64,000 nt of DNA from DTU098 sp964498525 (GTDB taxonomy: Bacteria; Bacillota; Desulfotomaculia; Desulfotomaculales; Pelotomaculaceae). A model generated the notes under the pieces. The model was given only the letters and a program-made list of their open reading frames with translations. It was not told the origin of the DNA and searched no databases. The stretch is from positions 1-64,000 of the forward strand of contig CAZCGU010000010.1 of the NCBI GenBank assembly GCA_964498525.1, in the 5' to 3' direction. The position numbers were made by a program, and so were the translations under genes. Each line of letters opens with the position of its first letter. Positions within the stretch are counted from its first letter, which is position 1. Below, in pieces: positions 1 through 7,653 of this stretch.

Positions 1-106
1 TGCCGCTAAAAATTACTTTCAACGGCACCACCACAATATTATATTCCTCAATTAGCTTTTCCGGCAGGTCGGCGGTGCTGTCAGTAACAATTTGGACCTT
101 TTTCAT
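1..106 (-). CDS. DegV family (FakB-like) protein, N-terminus only
   Basis: The frame begins with ATG at 106 on the minus strand and runs off the left edge, so only about 35 residues are visible. They read MKKVQIVTDSTADLPEKL followed by an alternating hydrophobic stretch. The K-V-x-I-V-T-D-S-T-A-D-L-P opening is the hallmark of DegV proteins, whose fold binds a fatty acid. In Firmicutes, FakB (DegV) presents a fatty acid to the kinase FakA for phosphorylation before use in phospholipid synthesis. Here fakA lies 17 bases upstream on the same strand, which supports a FakA/FakB pair. Whether this copy is a true fatty-acid carrier cannot be judged from the fragment. Confidence 0.85.
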   Translation of the reverse strand, partial: MKKVQIVTDSTADLPEKLIEEYNIVVVPLKVIFSG

Positions 107-123
107 GGCTCATAACCACCTGC

Positions 124-1740
124 TTACTCTACTGAAATAATTAAATGGTAAACCGGCTGGCCTCCGTCCTGGACATCAAAATCCTGCCCCGGGAAAACTT
201 CACCCATCCTGCCAGCCAGCCTTAAAACCTCGCTGCGCTCCATGGCCTGCCCGTAAAACATTGTTATCAGGCGGCCTTCCCCCTCTACCAGAACGGTAAG
301 TAGATCTTCAAGAACCCCGGCCACATCCGGCCCTGCGGCGACTAATTCCCCATCACCCAGGCCCATGAAATAACCCTTTTTTACATCCAGGCCCTTATCG
401 GCGTAATCCCGCACTGCCGTAGCAATTTCACCTGTACGGACGGACCCCAGCGCCCGTTCCATCTTACGGAAAGCGATGCTAAATTCTTCTCCCGGGACCA
501 GAGCCAGGAGGGCACTGAGACCCTGGGGGATACTTCTGGATGGTATAACTGCGACTTCTTTGCCGGAGAGCCGGCCAGCCTGTTCCGCCGCCAGAATAAT
601 ATTTTTATTGTTGGGCAGAAGGAAAACCTTTTTTCCCGGAACCTCATCGATTCCCTTTAACAAATCACCCGTGCTGGGATTCAAGGTCTGGCCACCGTCG
701 AGCACAACGTCCGCGCCCAGGTTTTTCATAATGGCCTTTAAGCCTTCACCGGAACCCACCGTGACAATACCAAAGGCTTTTACGACCCCGGCCTGTTCTT
801 TTACAGGAAGCCTGTCCTGTGTTTGTTCCTCCATATTTGTAATTTTTAGATCATACAGCTTCCCGTATTGGAGGCAGCATTCCAGGACAAGGCCGGGGTG
901 ATTGGAATGAATATGGACTTTCGCCAGAAAACTGTTTCCCACCACCATCAGGCAGTCCCCGTAGGGCAACAGTTCACTTTTTAGTTCGGATAGGGAAAGT
1001 CCTTCCCCCTTTAACAACAGCTCTGTGCAATAGATAAAGTTTAAGATCGGGGCAGCCCCCGTCAGTTCCGGCTGTGTTTCCGTTTCCAGGGGACCGGATC
1101 GGAAAACCGCTTCTTTGGCCAGGGGTGAAGCAGATTTAAGAGCCTGCAGGAATCCTTCCAGAATCACTACAAATCCTTTCCCCCCGGCGTCAACAACGCC
1201 AGCCTGCTTCAAGGCAGGAAGGAGGTCCGGAGTTTCCTGCAAAGTATTCAGGGCCTTTTTTGTGATCGCCACCATCATCCTTAACAGGTCCCCGCTTCGC
1301 TGGGCGGCTGCCTCTTCCGCAGATTTTCTGACGACAGTAAGTATTGTGCCTTCAACGGGTCTCATAACTGCCCTGTAAGCCATCTGTACGCCTTCTTGCA
1401 AGGCCTGGGTGATATCCGAAGCCGAAGCCTTCTCTTTGGTTTGCAATGTGCTGGCGAACCCCTGAAGGATCTGGGAAAGGATTACACCCGAGTTACCCCT
1501 GGCGCCCGTGAGGGCTCCCCTGGCCGCTGCCAAAGCAACAAGGCCGATTTGGTTCGAATCCGTTTTAAGGGCTTCCTGATAGGAGGCCTCCATGGTTTGA
1601 AACATATTGGTGCCGGTGTCTCCATCCGGAACCGGAAAAACATTAAGGGCGTCGATTTCATTCTTTACCTGGCCCAGCAGGCTTACAGCTCCTTGAAACA
1701 TCATAAGCAAGTCGGAACCATTAAAATTGTATACTGCCAC
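124..1740 (-). CDS. fakA: FakA-type DAK2 domain fatty acid kinase (YloV family)
   Basis: A 538-residue protein of the YloV/FakA family. The N-terminal ~200 residues are a DhaL/DAK2 nucleotide-binding domain with the metal-binding NVFPVPDGDTGTNM motif near residue 34 and the GARGNSGVILSQ motif near residue 80. The C-terminal ~300 residues are the DegV-interacting part typical of the family. FakA phosphorylates fatty acids bound to FakB so that PlsX/PlsY can use them. The ATG at 1740 follows GGAGGTAGC at good spacing. It is cotranscribed with the degV-type gene downstream (17-base gap), which fits the FakAB system. Other Firmicutes often have asp23/yloU and rpmB upstream; here only a tiny reading frame and a terminator separate it from yajQ. 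Confidence 0.9.
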   Translation of the reverse strand: MAVYNFNGSDLLMMFQGAVSLLGQVKNEIDALNVFPVPDGDTGTNMFQTMEASYQEALKTDSNQIGLVALAAARGALTGARGNSGVILSQILQGFASTLQTKEKASASDITQALQEGVQMAYRAVMRPVEGTILTVVRKSAEEAAAQRSGDLLRMMVAITKKALNTLQETPDLLPALKQAGVVDAGGKGFVVILEGFLQALKSASPLAKEAVFRSGPLETETQPELTGAAPILNFIYCTELLLKGEGLSLSELKSELLPYGDCLMVVGNSFLAKVHIHSNHPGLVLECCLQYGKLYDLKITNMEEQTQDRLPVKEQAGVVKAFGIVTVGSGEGLKAIMKNLGADVVLDGGQTLNPSTGDLLKGIDEVPGKKVFLLPNNKNIILAAEQAGRLSGKEVAVIPSRSIPQGLSALLALVPGEEFSIAFRKMERALGSVRTGEIATAVRDYADKGLDVKKGYFMGLGDGELVAAGPDVAGVLEDLLTVLVEGEGRLITMFYGQAMERSEVLRLAGRMGEVFPGQDFDVQDGGQPVYHLIISVE

Positions 1741-1841
1741 AAGCTACCTCCAACAAATTTTACGTAATGATTTTTACGCTGACTAAATGATTCGACACCT
1801 CTTAACTTTTTCCTCCGGTAACCAGCCCAAGAGGGGACTTC

Positions 1842-1869
1842 CCATAAAAAACACCCCTTAAAAAGGGGC
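1842..1869 (-). terminator. Rho-independent terminator, minus strand
   Basis: On the minus strand CCCCTT-TTT-AAGGGG (1854-1868) is followed by GTGTTTTTT (1845-1853). It sits two bases past the stop of the 32-codon frame at 1871-1969 and upstream of fakA, so it would end the small transcript before fakA. Confidence 0.6.
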
Positions 1870-1870
1870 G

Positions 1871-1969
1871 TCAATAAAGAAACAGCGGCACCAGATACAA
1901 CTCATAGGGGTTATTCTCGTTTTCTTTTTCCTTCTCCATTTTTTCCTCCTGCCCAACCTGGTCATTCAT
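1871..1969 (-). CDS. Putative 32-residue acidic small protein
   Basis: ATG at 1969 opens a 32-codon frame (MNDQVGQEEKMEKEKEN, then an N-N-P-Y-E segment and a hydrophobic end VPLFLY). An internal ATG at 1939, preceded by GGCAGGAGG at good spacing, would give 22 residues; the outer ATG is preceded by a weaker GGCGGGGTG. A rho-independent terminator follows the stop immediately, the layout of a monocistronic small gene. I do not recognise the family. The highly charged N-terminal half and short hydrophobic tail could suit a membrane-peripheral peptide, but this is a guess. Alternatively it is leader sequence of fakA. Confidence 0.4.
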   Translation of the reverse strand: MNDQVGQEEKMEKEKENENNPYELYLVPLFLY

Positions 1970-2052
1970 CTATAGCACCCCGCCTTTTTTGTCTATATCA
2001 AATATGATATGTTTTAAGGCCCTGTTTATGACTTTATGTATTCACCAGTCCT

Positions 2053-2081
2053 TTGACATTTTTCACTATTGGTTGTAAATT
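2053..2081 (+). promoter_or_regulatory. Sigma-A promoter of yajQ
   Basis: TTGACA (2053-2058), a 17-base spacer and TAAATT (2076-2081) precede the AGGAAGGTG ribosome site of yajQ by about 12 bases. Perfect -35 and 4 of 6 at -10. Confidence 0.6.
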
Positions 2082-2113
2082 TAATAAAATGGACAGGAAG
2101 GTGAATGTTCCCA

Positions 2114-2611
2114 ATGGCTAAAGAGAATTCTTTTGATATTGTTTCCCAGGTTGATTTGCAGGAGGTTACTAACGCCGTTAATCAGGCCGTTAAAGAACTA
2201 AAAACCCGCTTTGACTTCAAGGGGAGCAGGAGCGAGATTGGCTTTGACGGTAAAGAGATTACCCTTGTTGGCGATGATGAGTTTAAACTTAAGAACGTAG
2301 TGGATATCCTTGAGGCCAGACTGGTTAAACGGGGTATTAATTTGAAGGCCCTGAGATACGGAAGAATCGAACCTGCCGCCAGGGACACCGTACGGCAGCG
2401 GGTTGATCTTGTTCAGGGTTTGGACAGGGATATTGCCAGGGTTATTGTTAAGCTGGTCAAGGACAGCAAGCTGAAAGTGCAAGCCAGTGTGCAGGGTGAA
2501 CAGGTCAGGATAAGCGGTAAAAACCGTGATGATCTACAGGCAATAATCAAAATTTTGAAGGACCAGGAATTCAACATACCCCTGCAATTTATCAATTATC
2601 GTTCAATTTAA
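2114..2611 (+). CDS. YajQ family nucleotide-binding protein
   Basis: A 165-residue YajQ (UPF0234) protein opening MAKENSFDIVSQVDLQEV and ending in the family tail IPLQFINYRS. YajQ has two ferredoxin-like domains; some members bind cyclic di-GMP or are reported to bind RNA, and the role in Firmicutes is unclear. An upstream in-frame ATG at 2105 would add three residues, but it lies directly against the AGGAAGGTG ribosome site (2093-2103). ATG 2114 has proper spacing and matches the conserved family N-terminus. It has its own promoter and is followed by a separate promoter for rimO, so it is probably monocistronic. Confidence 0.9.
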   Translation: MAKENSFDIVSQVDLQEVTNAVNQAVKELKTRFDFKGSRSEIGFDGKEITLVGDDEFKLKNVVDILEARLVKRGINLKALRYGRIEPAARDTVRQRVDLVQGLDRDIARVIVKLVKDSKLKVQASVQGEQVRISGKNRDDLQAIIKILKDQEFNIPLQFINYRSI

Positions 2612-2770
2612 GCGGGAATCGGCCTGACCGCAGGGCAGCGCCGGCCACCCCGGGCAGTTGCCGGGAACAAACATCTTTTATTGAAGGACAGGGCAATAGC
2701 ATAAGCGAATCCAGTAATCAGTCTGAAGCCCGCAGGCGTGGCGATTCCTGGCAGAAACCTTTACATCCTT

Positions 2771-2799
2771 TTGACTTGCGCGGACCTGTTCGTTATACT
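2771..2799 (+). promoter_or_regulatory. Sigma-A promoter of rimO-pgsA
   Basis: TTGACT (2771-2776), a 17-base spacer and TATACT (2794-2799), 31 bases before the rimO start. Five of six matches in each hexamer. Confidence 0.75.
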
Positions 2800-2830
2800 T
2801 ATTAGGATTAATGCCGGAAAGGACTATTAA

Positions 2831-4156
2831 ATGACTCTTAAAGTTGGACTCGTCAGCCTGGGCTGCCCAAAAAACCTGGTGGATTCCGAGCTTATGCTGG
2901 GGCTTCTACAAGCGTCCGGTTTGAAAATCACCAACCGGGAACAGGAAGCTGATGTTCTGATTGTCAACACCTGTTCCTTTATCAAGGATGCCAAGGAAGA
3001 ATCGATTAAGACAATCCTGGAACTGGCTCAGCATAAAAAAAGAGGGAGATGCCGGGCGCTGCTTGTTGCGGGGTGTCTGGCTCAGCGCTATCCCGGGGAA
3101 ATGATGGCTGAACTGCCCGAAATCGACGCTGTGCTGGGAACCGGTTCCATTCCAGAAATCACCGGGGTAATCAGCCGGGTTTTACAGGGGGAGAGGGTTT
3201 CACTGGTTGGAACACCCGGTTATCTCCACACTGCCGGGTTGCCTAAACTCCAGGCCACGCCTCCTTACAGCGCCTACCTGAAAATAGCTGAAGGATGTGA
3301 CAACCGCTGCACCTACTGCATTATTCCCCACCTCAGGGGTCCCTATAGAAGCAGGGACGCTGATGATATTCTGGCTGAAGCGGCCGGCATGGCCTCCCGG
3401 GGTGTCAAGGAACTGAACCTGGTTGCCCAGGATACCACCCGTTACGGTATGGACCGGTACAGCCGGCCTTACCTGCACCCCCTGCTCGAACGATTAAGCC
3501 GGCTGGAGGAAGTGGCCTGGATCCGGCTGCTTTATACCTATCCAGCTTTATTAAATGATGAATTGATTCAGTTAATGGCCGGGGAAAAGAAAATTTGCCA
3601 CTACCTGGACATCCCCCTGCAGCATGCCTCGGCATCTGTCCTGCGGCGGATGAACCGGCGCGGCAGCGGGGAAGAGTCAGCCCGGCTTATAGAAAAAATA
3701 AGGACGGCCATCCCGGACATTACCTTGAGGACATCGTTTATTGTGGGTTTTCCTGGCGAAACTGAAAGGGATTTCGAGGAACTCCTGGGTTTTATAGCCC
3801 ATATCCAATTTGACCGTGTTGGTATTTTTGCCTACTCCCGGGAGGAAGGGACCCCTGGCTCGGAACTGCCGGATCAGGTGCCGGAAGAAGTAAAACTGGA
3901 TAGAAGAAACAGGGCCATGACCCTGCAGCAAAGGATTTCACGCGGGAAAAACCGGCTCAAGACAGGACAGGTTTTTACGATTCTGGTAGAAGGCCGAAAC
4001 CCGAAGGGGGTTTACTTTGGCAGAAGTGAAGGAGACGCCCCGGATGTTGATGGTAAGGTACGCTTTAAGGCCGCCGCCGCAATAAACCCGGGTGAATTTG
4101 TAAAAATACGGATAACCTCGGCTGGCGCCTACGATTTGATTGGAGAATTGGTTTAA
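2831..4156 (+). CDS. rimO: Ribosomal protein S12 methylthiotransferase RimO
   Basis: A radical SAM methylthiotransferase of 441 residues. The N-terminal UPF0004 domain starts VGLVSLGCPKNLVDSE and carries the three cysteines of the auxiliary cluster. The radical SAM motif CDNRCTYC near residue 157 binds the SAM-cleaving 4Fe-4S cluster, and a C-terminal TRAM domain contacts substrate. The GCPKNLVDSE signature and the HLRGPYRSR segment after the radical SAM cysteines point to RimO (beta-methylthiolation of S12 aspartate) rather than the tRNA enzyme MiaB, which is separately present at 40928. The stop codon overlaps the pgsA start by one base (TAATG), so the two are translationally coupled. Confidence 0.95.
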   Translation: MTLKVGLVSLGCPKNLVDSELMLGLLQASGLKITNREQEADVLIVNTCSFIKDAKEESIKTILELAQHKKRGRCRALLVAGCLAQRYPGEMMAELPEIDAVLGTGSIPEITGVISRVLQGERVSLVGTPGYLHTAGLPKLQATPPYSAYLKIAEGCDNRCTYCIIPHLRGPYRSRDADDILAEAAGMASRGVKELNLVAQDTTRYGMDRYSRPYLHPLLERLSRLEEVAWIRLLYTYPALLNDELIQLMAGEKKICHYLDIPLQHASASVLRRMNRRGSGEESARLIEKIRTAIPDITLRTSFIVGFPGETERDFEELLGFIAHIQFDRVGIFAYSREEGTPGSELPDQVPEEVKLDRRNRAMTLQQRISRGKNRLKTGQVFTILVEGRNPKGVYFGRSEGDAPDVDGKVRFKAAAAINPGEFVKIRITSAGAYDLIGELV

Positions 4157-4701
4157 TGAACCTGCCTAACCGCCTGACCCTGGCCAGACTTTTTTTAATT
4201 CCCGTGTTTTTACTTATTGCTTCTTGCAAGTCCTTTTATACAGATGCCCTTGCAGCCGCGGTTTTTGTCCTGAGTGCGGCCACTGACGGGCTGGACGGTT
4301 ATTACGCCAGAAAAAACAAGCAGGTAACCCGCCTGGGAAAATTCATGGACCCGCTGGTAGACAAGCTATTAATCTCAGCTGCGCTTGTCGTCCTGGTTGA
4401 ACTGGGCCGGCTGCCAGGTTGGATCGCCGTGGTGATCATAAGCCGGGAATTTGCCGTAACCGGCCTGCGCTCCATCGCCGCGGCAGAAGGGGTGATTATC
4501 TCTGCCAGCAAACTCGGAAAAATAAAGAATGTTACCCAGATTATCGCCATTACTGCTATTTTCCTGAGGGATTTTCCCTTCAGCCTGATTAACCTGCCCT
4601 TTGGCTCCATCGCCATGGCTGTAGCCCTGCTGTTTACCCTCTGGTCCGGTCTGGACTATTTTAGAAAGACCTGGAAGCTCTTAAAAAAAGACGGCTACTA
4701 A
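4156..4701 (+). CDS. pgsA: CDP-diacylglycerol-glycerol-3-phosphate 3-phosphatidyltransferase
   Basis: A 181-residue integral membrane protein with about five hydrophobic segments. It carries the CDP-alcohol phosphotransferase signature DG-x2-DG..AR..G..MD..D, seen as ATDGLDGYYAR followed by GKFMDPLVDK at residues ~42-75. PgsA makes phosphatidylglycerol phosphate, the first committed step to phosphatidylglycerol and cardiolipin. The NLPNRLTLAR N-terminus is typical. It overlaps rimO by one base. After it, a GC-rich gap and a new promoter lead to the next genes. Confidence 0.93.
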   Translation: MNLPNRLTLARLFLIPVFLLIASCKSFYTDALAAAVFVLSAATDGLDGYYARKNKQVTRLGKFMDPLVDKLLISAALVVLVELGRLPGWIAVVIISREFAVTGLRSIAAAEGVIISASKLGKIKNVTQIIAITAIFLRDFPFSLINLPFGSIAMAVALLFTLWSGLDYFRKTWKLLKKDGY

Positions 4702-4821
4702 GATAACAGCCCCTTTTTATTGACGCCCGATTACCGGGCAAGGGTGGCCCGGCTTAAAACCAGGGACACCGGCGCCGGGCCTGTTACCCAGCAATTTACT
4801 GAGAAACGGATCCGCGTTTTA

Positions 4822-4830
4822 TGCTATAAT
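4822..4830 (+). promoter_or_regulatory. Extended -10 promoter
   Basis: TGCTATAAT (TG at 4822-4823, consensus -10 at 4825-4830) lies 41 bases before the start of the membrane protein gene. No good -35 hexamer is visible at 16-18 bases, which fits an extended -10 promoter. Confidence 0.55.
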
Positions 4831-4870
4831 AATGAAACGTGATTGCATTTTTACGGAGAGGAGATCGCTT

Positions 4871-5446
4871 ATGCAGTGGCAGGGTTTAAAAATCCCCATA
4901 ATCATTGTTTCCCTGCTGGCAGGGCTGGCGCTCATCTTTGGTATACAGTGGCTTTACCAGAAATATATCTTCCAGGAACCAATACAGGCAATTCTCAGTC
5001 AGAATGAATCAATAGAGTCTTTTAACCTGAAAAACGATGGCCGTCAGCTTCTGGTTCATCTGTCAATCAGGGACGACCAAAATTTGATGCGGACGTATAA
5101 GGAAATCCATAAAGAAATCACCGGTACCATGGGCCGTAAGGGTTTTCAAATGATCCTGGAAGACAACCCGGATGAAGTTTTAAACCAGGTTTGGTATAAC
5201 GCTCAGTACGCTGTTTATCAGGCCGCCTTCCAGGGAAGCTTTCAGGATATGGCCCGGGCTGTTAACAGGGAGGCCGGGGCTTACGGCGTGGGTGCCCAGA
5301 TTAATCTTGACCAGGAGAATATTTATATTCGGCTGAAACACCAGGGGTATACCCTCGATGAGATCATTCCCCTGGCCAGCCAGCCGGTTTCCGGCATAAC
5401 TCAAGTGTCCGCGGCCGGAGGTGAGAGCAGTGTCCAAGGAAATTAG
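4871..5446 (+). CDS. Membrane-anchored protein of unknown function, partner of FtsH-like protease
   Basis: A 191-residue protein with one N-terminal membrane segment (about residues 6-28, IPIIIVSLLAGLALIFGI) and a soluble domain of mixed alpha/beta appearance containing no Cys and no recognisable catalytic motif. ATG 4871 follows GGAGAGGAGA; an upstream ATG at 4832 has no ribosome site. Its 3' end overlaps the FtsH-like gene by 17 bases, so the two are one translational unit. I do not recognise the family. The coupling suggests a membrane adaptor, inhibitor or substrate-presenting partner of the protease, or a substitute for the extracytoplasmic domain the protease lacks. That is inference. 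Confidence 0.75.
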   Translation: MQWQGLKIPIIIVSLLAGLALIFGIQWLYQKYIFQEPIQAILSQNESIESFNLKNDGRQLLVHLSIRDDQNLMRTYKEIHKEITGTMGRKGFQMILEDNPDEVLNQVWYNAQYAVYQAAFQGSFQDMARAVNREAGAYGVGAQINLDQENIYIRLKHQGYTLDEIIPLASQPVSGITQVSAAGGESSVQGN

Positions 5447-6899
5447 CATCGGTTTCGGTCTGGCAGCAATTACTTTCCTCATTGTAATGGGTTATGACAT
5501 TACACCTTTTATCTTTCTGCTTGCCGCCGGTGTAGGTCTATATTATCTGGTCAGGGCCAGGGGCATGGTCGGTGCGAAGAGTTTTAAAAGTCCCAGCGGG
5601 GCGGGGCGTTACGAGATTTCCTTCCGGGATATCGGGGGGCAGGAATCAGCTATTCAAGAACTGAGGGAAGCCCTTGATTTCATTAAACACCACCAGGATA
5701 TCAAGAATCTGGGGATCCGGCCGCTGAAAGGCATCCTTCTTTCAGGCCCGCCGGGAACAGGAAAGACACTCATGGCCAAGGCCGCGGCCAGCTATACCGA
5801 AGCGGCTTTTGTGGCGGCCTCGGGAAGTGAATTTATCGAGATGTACGCGGGCGTGGGGGCGCAACGGGTCAGAAAACTCTTCCAAACAGCCAGGGATACC
5901 GCCCAGCGCCAGAAAAAAACAAACGCCATAATTTTTATTGACGAAATTGAAATCCTGGGTGGCAAACGCGGTCAAACCACCAGCCATCTGGAGTATGATC
6001 AAACCCTTAACCAGCTGTTGGTAGAAATGGACGGCCTGCGGATGGAAGATAACGTCAGGGTTCTGCTGGTGGCGGCTACAAACCGGGCGGACATGCTCGA
6101 TCCGGCCCTTCTGAGACCCGGGCGCTTTGACCGGAGGGTCAAGGTGGATTTGCCGGATAAAGAGGGAAGAAAGGTTATTTTGCAGTTGCATACCCGGAAT
6201 AAACCTCTGGCCGGGGATGTCAATCTTGAGATTATTGCCAAAGAAACATTCGGTATGTCCGGGGCCCATCTTGAAAGCCTGGCCAACGAAGCAGCCATTT
6301 TGGCCATGCGGGAAAACTGCAGGGAAATTTCCCAGCACCATTTTAACGAGTCAATTGACAAGGTTATGATGGGAGGCAAACTGGATAAAAAGCCTTCCGA
6401 TTTAGAAATGAAAAGGGTGGCCATACATGAAATCGGCCACGCCCTGATCAGTGAAAAAGTACGGACTGGTTCTGTGTCCACCCTGACCATAACCCCCAGG
6501 GGGGAGGCTTTGGGCTATATGCGCCAGACGCCGGAAGACGACACCTACCTTTACACGGAAGACTACCTGGAAAACCAGATTTCCGTCATGCTGGCCGGGG
6601 CAATTGCTGAGGAAATAATTTTGGGCAACCGCAGCACGGGTTCAGCCAATGATTTCGAACAGGCGGTGCGGGCCGCGGAAACTATGCTGCGCTCCGGCAT
6701 GTCCGAATTAGGCATTGTCTGTCTGGAAAGCGTGCCCCAGGACTTAAAACACAGCACCATTACAGGAATCGTCAGGGGGCAGGAGGAACAGGTCAGAGAT
6801 TATTTGGACGGCTTAAAAGGATCCTTTGAAGAGATCCTGGAAGTTTTACTGGAAAAAGAAAAAATCACCGGGGAAGAATTCCGTTCTTTAATCCATTAA
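5430..6899 (+). CDS. Short FtsH-like AAA+ zinc metalloprotease
   Basis: A 489-residue FtsH-family protein. Two closely spaced hydrophobic segments lie in the first ~45 residues with almost no loop between them, whereas classical FtsH has a ~70-residue extracytoplasmic domain there and is 600-650 residues long. Then comes the AAA domain with Walker A GPPGTGKT (~105), Walker B FIDEIE, an arginine-rich second region of homology (LLRPGRFDRR), and the protease domain with zinc motif HEIGH (~332) and a downstream ND acid in SANDFEQAV. The pore loop reads MYAGVG instead of the usual MFVGVG. GTG 5430 is preceded by GGAGGTGA; a GTG at 5421 lies inside that site. All catalytic residues are present, so it should be active. 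It is probably a paralog of housekeeping FtsH. Confidence 0.85.
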   Translation: MSKEISIGFGLAAITFLIVMGYDITPFIFLLAAGVGLYYLVRARGMVGAKSFKSPSGAGRYEISFRDIGGQESAIQELREALDFIKHHQDIKNLGIRPLKGILLSGPPGTGKTLMAKAAASYTEAAFVAASGSEFIEMYAGVGAQRVRKLFQTARDTAQRQKKTNAIIFIDEIEILGGKRGQTTSHLEYDQTLNQLLVEMDGLRMEDNVRVLLVAATNRADMLDPALLRPGRFDRRVKVDLPDKEGRKVILQLHTRNKPLAGDVNLEIIAKETFGMSGAHLESLANEAAILAMRENCREISQHHFNESIDKVMMGGKLDKKPSDLEMKRVAIHEIGHALISEKVRTGSVSTLTITPRGEALGYMRQTPEDDTYLYTEDYLENQISVMLAGAIAEEIILGNRSTGSANDFEQAVRAAETMLRSGMSELGIVCLESVPQDLKHSTITGIVRGQEEQVRDYLDGLKGSFEEILEVLLEKEKITGEEFRSLIH

Positions 6900-7003
6900 T
6901 TATTGCCAGGGTAGCGGACGCAACCGCCGCGGGCCAGGTTTTCTTCAACCTGCTCCCGGCGGCTTCTTATTTTATAATGGCCTGTACTATCACTTGTAGG
7001 ATA

Positions 7004-7012
7004 TGTTATAAT
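7004..7012 (+). promoter_or_regulatory. Extended -10 promoter of pncC
   Basis: TGTTATAAT with consensus -10 at 7007-7012 and the TG extension, 22 bases before the ATG. No clear -35. Confidence 0.55.
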
Positions 7013-7033
7013 ATAGAATTGGGATGTGATTTT

Positions 7034-7543
7034 ATGTCAGAAAACCCGGCCTGCCCGGAACTGGAATTGCCGGCAAAAGTTGTGGGTAATATTCTAAAGG
7101 CATCGGGATTGTCCATCGGCGTGGCGGAATCCTGCACCGGCGGTTTAATAGCAGCCAGGCTGACGGATATTCCCGGCAGTTCGGACTATTTTACAGGTGG
7201 CGTGGTTGCTTACAGCAACGACATAAAAATATCCTTGCTGGATGTGCCCCGGTCCACGCTCGACCTGTACGGCGCTGTCAGCAAAGAAACAGCCGTTGCC
7301 ATGGCCCGGGGAATTCGCGAACTGACTTCTTCCGGGCTGGGACTGGCCGTTACAGGCATTGCCGGTCCGGGGGGAGGGACCCCCGCCAAGCCCAGGGGGC
7401 TTGTCTATATTTCCCTGGCTTACGGCGACGGTGCTATTTGCAGGGAATGCCGTTTTCCCGGAGAAAGGGCGGATGTCAGGCGCTGTACTGTTGATGCGGC
7501 CCTGGATCTTGTGAAACAATTCCTGCTTTCCGGGTCGGCATAA
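7034..7543 (+). CDS. pncC: CinA C-terminal domain protein, nicotinamide mononucleotide deamidase
   Basis: A 169-residue stand-alone CinA C-terminal domain. The signature VAESCTGGLIAARLTDIPGS begins near residue 34, followed by YFTGGVVAYSN and GIAGPGGGTPAKPRG. PncC-type proteins deamidate nicotinamide mononucleotide to nicotinate mononucleotide in pyridine nucleotide recycling. In Bacillus and others a full-length CinA carries an extra N-terminal MoCF-like domain and often precedes recA; here only the enzymatic domain is present, with a helicase gene between it and recA. ATG 7034 follows GGATGTGA. Own promoter upstream. Confidence 0.88.
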   Translation: MSENPACPELELPAKVVGNILKASGLSIGVAESCTGGLIAARLTDIPGSSDYFTGGVVAYSNDIKISLLDVPRSTLDLYGAVSKETAVAMARGIRELTSSGLGLAVTGIAGPGGGTPAKPRGLVYISLAYGDGAICRECRFPGERADVRRCTVDAALDLVKQFLLSGSA

Positions 7544-7653
7544 CCGGCTCGTTTTTTATGAACCCATTAACTTAAGTGCAGTTTCGTCTTTACCCTGCGG
7601 CTGCACTAACCTATTGTATTTATTTTAGATCCACTAAAAAAGGAGTTAAGTGA

